Origin: Candidatus Dadabacteria bacterium
GTDB lineage: Bacteria > Desulfobacterota_D > UBA1144 > Nemesobacterales > UBA2774
Length of the DNA stretch: 34,936 nucleotides
Assembly (NCBI GenBank): GCA_020849425.1
Contig: JADLGH010000010.1
Location: 1 to 34,936, forward strand
Direction: 5' to 3'
The position numbers and the translations under genes are program-made. This document shows positions 30,910 to 34,936 of this stretch, in pieces. The notes beneath the pieces are model-generated. The model was not told where the DNA came from. It did no database searches and worked only from the letters and a program-made list of their open reading frames with translations. Numbering within the stretch: the first letter of the stretch is position 1; every line of letters begins with the position of its first letter.

Positions 30910-31866
30910 TTGGGAAAGTATTTAAGAAAATTTTCGGGCACTCTGGCTGCACTCGTTATATTCGCCATACTGCTTGGAGGCGTCCTCTACTACGACTCTC
31001 AGAAAAAGGCGGCGGAAGCGCCGCCCGCTGAAAAGGTCTTCCCCGGCGTAAAGCCCGGCGACGTTCAAGCCATCAAAATAGTCTATCCCGGGGAAAAGCT
31101 CTCTCTCGAAAAAGCGGACGGGGAGTGGTATGTCGTACATGACGGAAAGAGGCACGAGGCCGATTCTGAAATCGTCCGGGACATCGTGAACGACCTGACC
31201 GAAATGGCGGCCGACAGGGTGGTATCGACCGACGAGGCCGACCTCGACGAATTCGGCTTCGTCGAATCCAAAAGGGAATTCACGATGGTCACGAATGAAT
31301 TCGATTACCCGGTAATCATAGGCGACAGGAGTCCGGTAGGCTCGGGCATTTACATCTACGACCTCGGGGAGGGGCGGGTGATACTCGTCAAGGACCATTA
31401 TCTCTGGGGGATTCTGAACGGGAGCGCGGAGGGCTTCAGGGACAGGGCGGTCACCGGCTTCGACAGGGATGCCGTGGACAGGATAGTGGTGAGGGCCGGG
31501 GCGTTCAGCGTCGAGCTCAGAAAGGAGGGGGGCCTTTGGGTGCAGTCGGGGGCGGAATCGCCGAGGCCGGTAGACCAGAAGAGGGTAGACGAGATTCTCA
31601 ATTCCTTTACAAGTCTAAGGGCTTCGGAATTCGTTGCGGACGAGCCCGGGGATCTCTCGGCTTACGGCCTCGACGAGCCCGTGGCGGAGGCCGGGTTTTT
31701 CGGAGAGGGGGTATCGGAGACCGTCTTTTTCGGGAAGAGGATGGACGAGGATAATTTTTACGTCATGACTTCGGGAGGGGAGGCCGTCTACGCCGTCCCC
31801 AAGGAGCACTTCGGGATACTGCCCAAGAACCTCGATCAGGTAGCCGTGCTGAAGCCCCCCAGGTAA
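30910..31866 (+). CDS. DUF4340-like membrane-anchored protein
   Basis: 318 aa from a TTG start; N-terminal TM, repeated domains (IKIVYPGEKLSLEKADGEWYVV; IVVRAGAFSVELRKEGGLWVQSG), directly after the GldG-like gene. Confidence 0.78.
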   Translation: MGKYLRKFSGTLAALVIFAILLGGVLYYDSQKKAAEAPPAEKVFPGVKPGDVQAIKIVYPGEKLSLEKADGEWYVVHDGKRHEADSEIVRDIVNDLTEMAADRVVSTDEADLDEFGFVESKREFTMVTNEFDYPVIIGDRSPVGSGIYIYDLGEGRVILVKDHYLWGILNGSAEGFRDRAVTGFDRDAVDRIVVRAGAFSVELRKEGGLWVQSGAESPRPVDQKRVDEILNSFTSLRASEFVADEPGDLSAYGLDEPVAEAGFFGEGVSETVFFGKRMDEDNFYVMTSGGEAVYAVPKEHFGILPKNLDQVAVLKPPR

Positions 31867-31887
31867 TGCGCCGGCCGGCGGGCTTTG

Positions 31888-33687
31888 CTACTTCTTTTTT
31901 TCCTTTACATCGAGCTTTATTCCGAGCTCCAGGAGCTGCGCCGTATCGACGGGGGAAGGCGCTTCGGTGAGCGGGCACGCGCCCTTCTGCGTTTTCGGGA
32001 ACGCGATGACGTCCCTTATGGAATCGGCCCCGGTGATGAGCATCACTATCCTGTCGAGTCCGAGCGCTATGCCGCCGTGGGGCGGCGCTCCGAATTCGAG
32101 CGCTTCGAGGAGGAATCCGAATTTCGCCCGCGCCTCTTCGTCCGTAAGGCCTATGGCCTTGAAGAGCTTCTCCTGTACGTCCTTGCGGTAGATCCTTATG
32201 CTCCCGCCGCCTATCTCGACGCCGTTTAGGACGACGTCGTACGCCCTCGAACGGATGCCGCTTTTGTCGGCCTCGTCCAGGAGATGGATGTCTTCTTCCC
32301 TGGGCGATGTGAACGGGTGGTGCATCGCGACGTAGCGCTTCTCGGCAGGGTCGTAATCGAGGAGCGGGAACTCCTCTACCCATAGGAAGTTGAACCTGCC
32401 GTGGTCGATGAGCCCCAGCTTTTCCCCGAGCTCGAGCCTTATGTGCGAGAGCACCATGTTGACTATGTGCGGGGTGTCGGCGGCGAAGAATACGATGTCG
32501 CCGTCCTCAAGCCGAAGCGCGTTTTTAAGGTCTTCCTTTTCCTGGTCGCTGAAGACTTTTAGGATGGGGGACTGCCATTCGCCGTCCGAGACGCGAATCC
32601 ACGCGAGGCCCTTGGCCCCGAGGGATTTGGCGGCCTCGCCGAGGTCGTCGATTTCTTTTCTTGAGAGGTCGCCGGCCCTTCCCTTGAGGTTGAGCGCCTT
32701 TATGATGCCTCCCTTCTTGAGGGCGCAGCTGAAGACCTGGAACTGGGAGTCCCTGAATATCCCGGATATGTCTTCGAGCTCGAGTCCGAACCTCGTATCC
32801 GGCTTGTCGGAGCCGTATCTCAGCATCGCCTCGTCGTATTTCATCCTCGGGAACGGGGTCTCGATTTCGATGCCGGCGGCTTCGGAAAATATGGACTTCA
32901 GTATGCCTTCGACGACGTTCATTATGTCGTCTTCCCTTACGAACGACATTTCGAGGTCTATCTGTGTGAATTCGGGCTGGCGGTCGGCGCGGAGGTCTTC
33001 GTCGCGGAAACAGCGCACTATCTGGTAGTAGCGGTCAAAGCCCGAGACCATGAGGGTCTGCTTAAGGAGCTGAGGCGACTGGGGAAGCGCGTAGAACTCG
33101 CCGGGGTTTAGCCTGCTCGGGACGAGAAAGTCCCTCGCGCCCTCGGGCGTCGAGCGGGTGAGGTACGGCGTTTCGATTTCCAGGAACCCGGCGCCGTTCA
33201 AAAAATTCCTGGTAGCGGTGACCGTTTTGTGGCGCGTAATGATATTGTCCCTCATGAAGGGGCGCCTTAAGTCGAGGTACCTGTGCCTTAGCCTGAGGAG
33301 CTCATCGACGTTTATGTCGTCCTCGATGAGGAAGGGGATGACCTTCGAGGTGTTAAGTATCCTGACTTCCCCGGCGACGACTTCTATCTCGCCGGTGGGG
33401 AGATTTTTGTTTACTGTCTCGGGCGAGCGGCTCGTGACCTTGCCGCGGACGGCTATGACCCATTCGTCCCTGAGCGCCCCCGCTTTCTCGTGAACGGCCC
33501 CGCTTACCTGGGGGCTGAATACGACCTGGACGAGGCCTTCCCTGTCCCTGAGGTCTATGAATATCACGCCGCCGTGGTCTCTGTTCGACTGCACCCATCC
33601 CATAAGCACGACGTCGCGGCCGATGTCCTCTGAACGCAATTCCCCGCAGTAATCGGTCCTGGTCCAGTCTCCCGGATGTTCAAGCAT
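31888..33687 (-). CDS. aspS: Aspartyl-tRNA synthetase (bacterial type)
   Basis: From ATG at 33687: MLEHPGDWTRTDYCGELRSEDIGRDVVLMGWVQSNRDHGGVIFIDLRDREGLVQVVF..., YALPQSPQLLKQTLM, RCFRDEDLRADRQPEFTQIDLEMSF, GIALGLDRIVMLI. The track start at 33759 is an extended version. Confidence 0.95.
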   Translation of the reverse strand: MLEHPGDWTRTDYCGELRSEDIGRDVVLMGWVQSNRDHGGVIFIDLRDREGLVQVVFSPQVSGAVHEKAGALRDEWVIAVRGKVTSRSPETVNKNLPTGEIEVVAGEVRILNTSKVIPFLIEDDINVDELLRLRHRYLDLRRPFMRDNIITRHKTVTATRNFLNGAGFLEIETPYLTRSTPEGARDFLVPSRLNPGEFYALPQSPQLLKQTLMVSGFDRYYQIVRCFRDEDLRADRQPEFTQIDLEMSFVREDDIMNVVEGILKSIFSEAAGIEIETPFPRMKYDEAMLRYGSDKPDTRFGLELEDISGIFRDSQFQVFSCALKKGGIIKALNLKGRAGDLSRKEIDDLGEAAKSLGAKGLAWIRVSDGEWQSPILKVFSDQEKEDLKNALRLEDGDIVFFAADTPHIVNMVLSHIRLELGEKLGLIDHGRFNFLWVEEFPLLDYDPAEKRYVAMHHPFTSPREEDIHLLDEADKSGIRSRAYDVVLNGVEIGGGSIRIYRKDVQEKLFKAIGLTDEEARAKFGFLLEALEFGAPPHGGIALGLDRIVMLITGADSIRDVIAFPKTQKGACPLTEAPSPVDTAQLLELGIKLDVKEKKK

Positions 33688-33909
33688 ATTTGTTCGGCTC
33701 CTTTGTGTCTGAGTATCCCTCAGAAGCGAAAATCTTAACCTTTGTTTTCGATTTGGCAATACGGCCGTGGGAGACGGCGGATTCCGTTCCCCCCTGGATA
33801 AAGACTTCGGGAGGATAAAAATATCGAAGCGTGACGTATAGATGGAAATTGGCTTTACCGGCGAGTATCATGGTAGGAATTACGGGCTGTTACGGCCCGG
33901 CTCGGCCTC

Positions 33910-34936
33910 ATGGCGAAGACGAAAACGGCTATGGGAAATCTGAAGGTATCGGACTTTATAAGGGAGAACTATCTCGTTCTCCTGATTTTTGCCGCCGGAC
34001 TTGCGCTCAGGATTTATACCATAGGCTCGGAGAGCATATGGTACGACGAGGCCGTATCCGTCGCCGTGGCGAAGCTCGGATTCGTGGAGCATCTTCGCTG
34101 GATAACCGAGGTCGACGACAACAACCCGCCCCTTTATTACACGCTTCTTCATCTGTGGGTTCAGGTTTTCGGGGATTCCGAGACGTCGGTCAGGATGCCT
34201 TCCGCCATATTCGGATCGCTCTCCATCCTCGTCATATACGCCCTGGGGAAGCTCCTCTTCGATAAGAAGACGGGCCTCGTCGCCGCAGCGATCCTGGCCG
34301 TTTCCATTTTCAATATTATGTTCTCGCAGGAGGCGAGGGCCTATAGCCTTATGGCCTTTCTCGCGCTCCTGTCTTTTTACTTCCTCCTTCTTACGACGAT
34401 GTCGGAGAAACGGGTATACGCGGCGGCCTACGTCGTTTCGAGCGTCTGCCTCGTCTATTCACACTACTACGGGATTTTTGTGATGGGCGGGCAGAATATC
34501 TGGTTTTTTACGATGCTCTTGCTCAGGGGGAGAGCCGGGACGCTCGGGCTTTCGAAATGGCTCCTTCTTCAGGTTGCCGTCGCCCTTCTTTTTCTTCCCT
34601 GCTCTTATTTAATGATCAGAAACACGGCCGCCATACGAAAGGGGTTCTGGATATCGGAGCCCGGGTTAGGGGACCTGCTCGGCTATTTTACATTACATGC
34701 CGGTACGTTTTTTCTCCTGTGCGTGTTTCTATTCTTCACGCTTCTTGCACTCGCCGGCCCCGGCCTGATAAAGCGCATGAGAATACCGGAAAGGTTTTAC
34801 AGCAGGCAAGGTTACAACCCGGAGGGGCCCGGCATCACGTACGGCTGGAGGATATATCTTCTCCTGATCTGGATTGTCGCCGTCGTGTTCGTCCCTTTTG
34901 TAATCTCCAATGTATCGTCGCCGATACTGATTTACA
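33910..34936 (+). CDS. GT39/ArnT-like membrane glycosyltransferase (PMT family), truncated by window end
   Basis: Open frame to the window end: LRIYTIGSESIWYDEAVSVAVAKLG...DDNNPPLYYTLLHLWVQVFGDSETSVRMPSAIFG...MFSQEARAYSLMAFLALLSFYFLL, with multiple TM segments. Start codon uncertain (no clear Shine-Dalgarno). Confidence 0.85.
   Translation, partial: MAKTKTAMGNLKVSDFIRENYLVLLIFAAGLALRIYTIGSESIWYDEAVSVAVAKLGFVEHLRWITEVDDNNPPLYYTLLHLWVQVFGDSETSVRMPSAIFGSLSILVIYALGKLLFDKKTGLVAAAILAVSIFNIMFSQEARAYSLMAFLALLSFYFLLLTTMSEKRVYAAAYVVSSVCLVYSHYYGIFVMGGQNIWFFTMLLLRGRAGTLGLSKWLLLQVAVALLFLPCSYLMIRNTAAIRKGFWISEPGLGDLLGYFTLHAGTFFLLCVFLFFTLLALAGPGLIKRMRIPERFYSRQGYNPEGPGITYGWRIYLLLIWIVAVVFVPFVISNVSSPILIY

Noticed and set aside
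33831-34265. 144-aa plus-strand ORF MTYRWKLALPASIMVGITGCYGP...
   Set aside because: Overlaps the GT39-like CDS in another frame; the lipoprotein-like beginning (GITGC) is lost in a non-domain-like, Arg-rich tail.

Overview
This 34.9-kb window is a dense, GC-rich bacterial chromosomal segment made mostly of housekeeping genes. I saw no CRISPR array, transposase, integrase, phage module, toxin-antitoxin pair or recognisable defence system. In order: trxB (-, truncated by the window start); a YgfZ/GcvT-like folate-binding protein; the cell-shape operon mreB-mreC-mreD-mrdA-rodA; a P1/DmpA-family peptidase (-); a caa3-type cytochrome oxidase operon (sco, ctaC with fused cytochrome c, ctaD, ctaE, ctaF, ctaA, ctaB); pepF-like oligoendopeptidase (-); aldo/keto reductase (-); tRNA-Pro(CGG); a small exported, very acidic repeat protein (-); a divergent sigma-70 family factor (-); recG; sucB and sucA (-); a GldA/GldF/GldG-like ABC cassette with a DUF4340-like protein; aspS (-); and a truncated GT39-type membrane glycosyltransferase. 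The taxon is not determinable from this alone. The best candidates for something undescribed are the acidic repeat protein with its own promoter and near-perfect terminator, and the neighbouring sigma factor, whose gene is flanked on both sides by related TGTGTGTAA(AA)TCGCAC elements next to palindromes. I found no compelling evidence of a wholly new multi-gene system.
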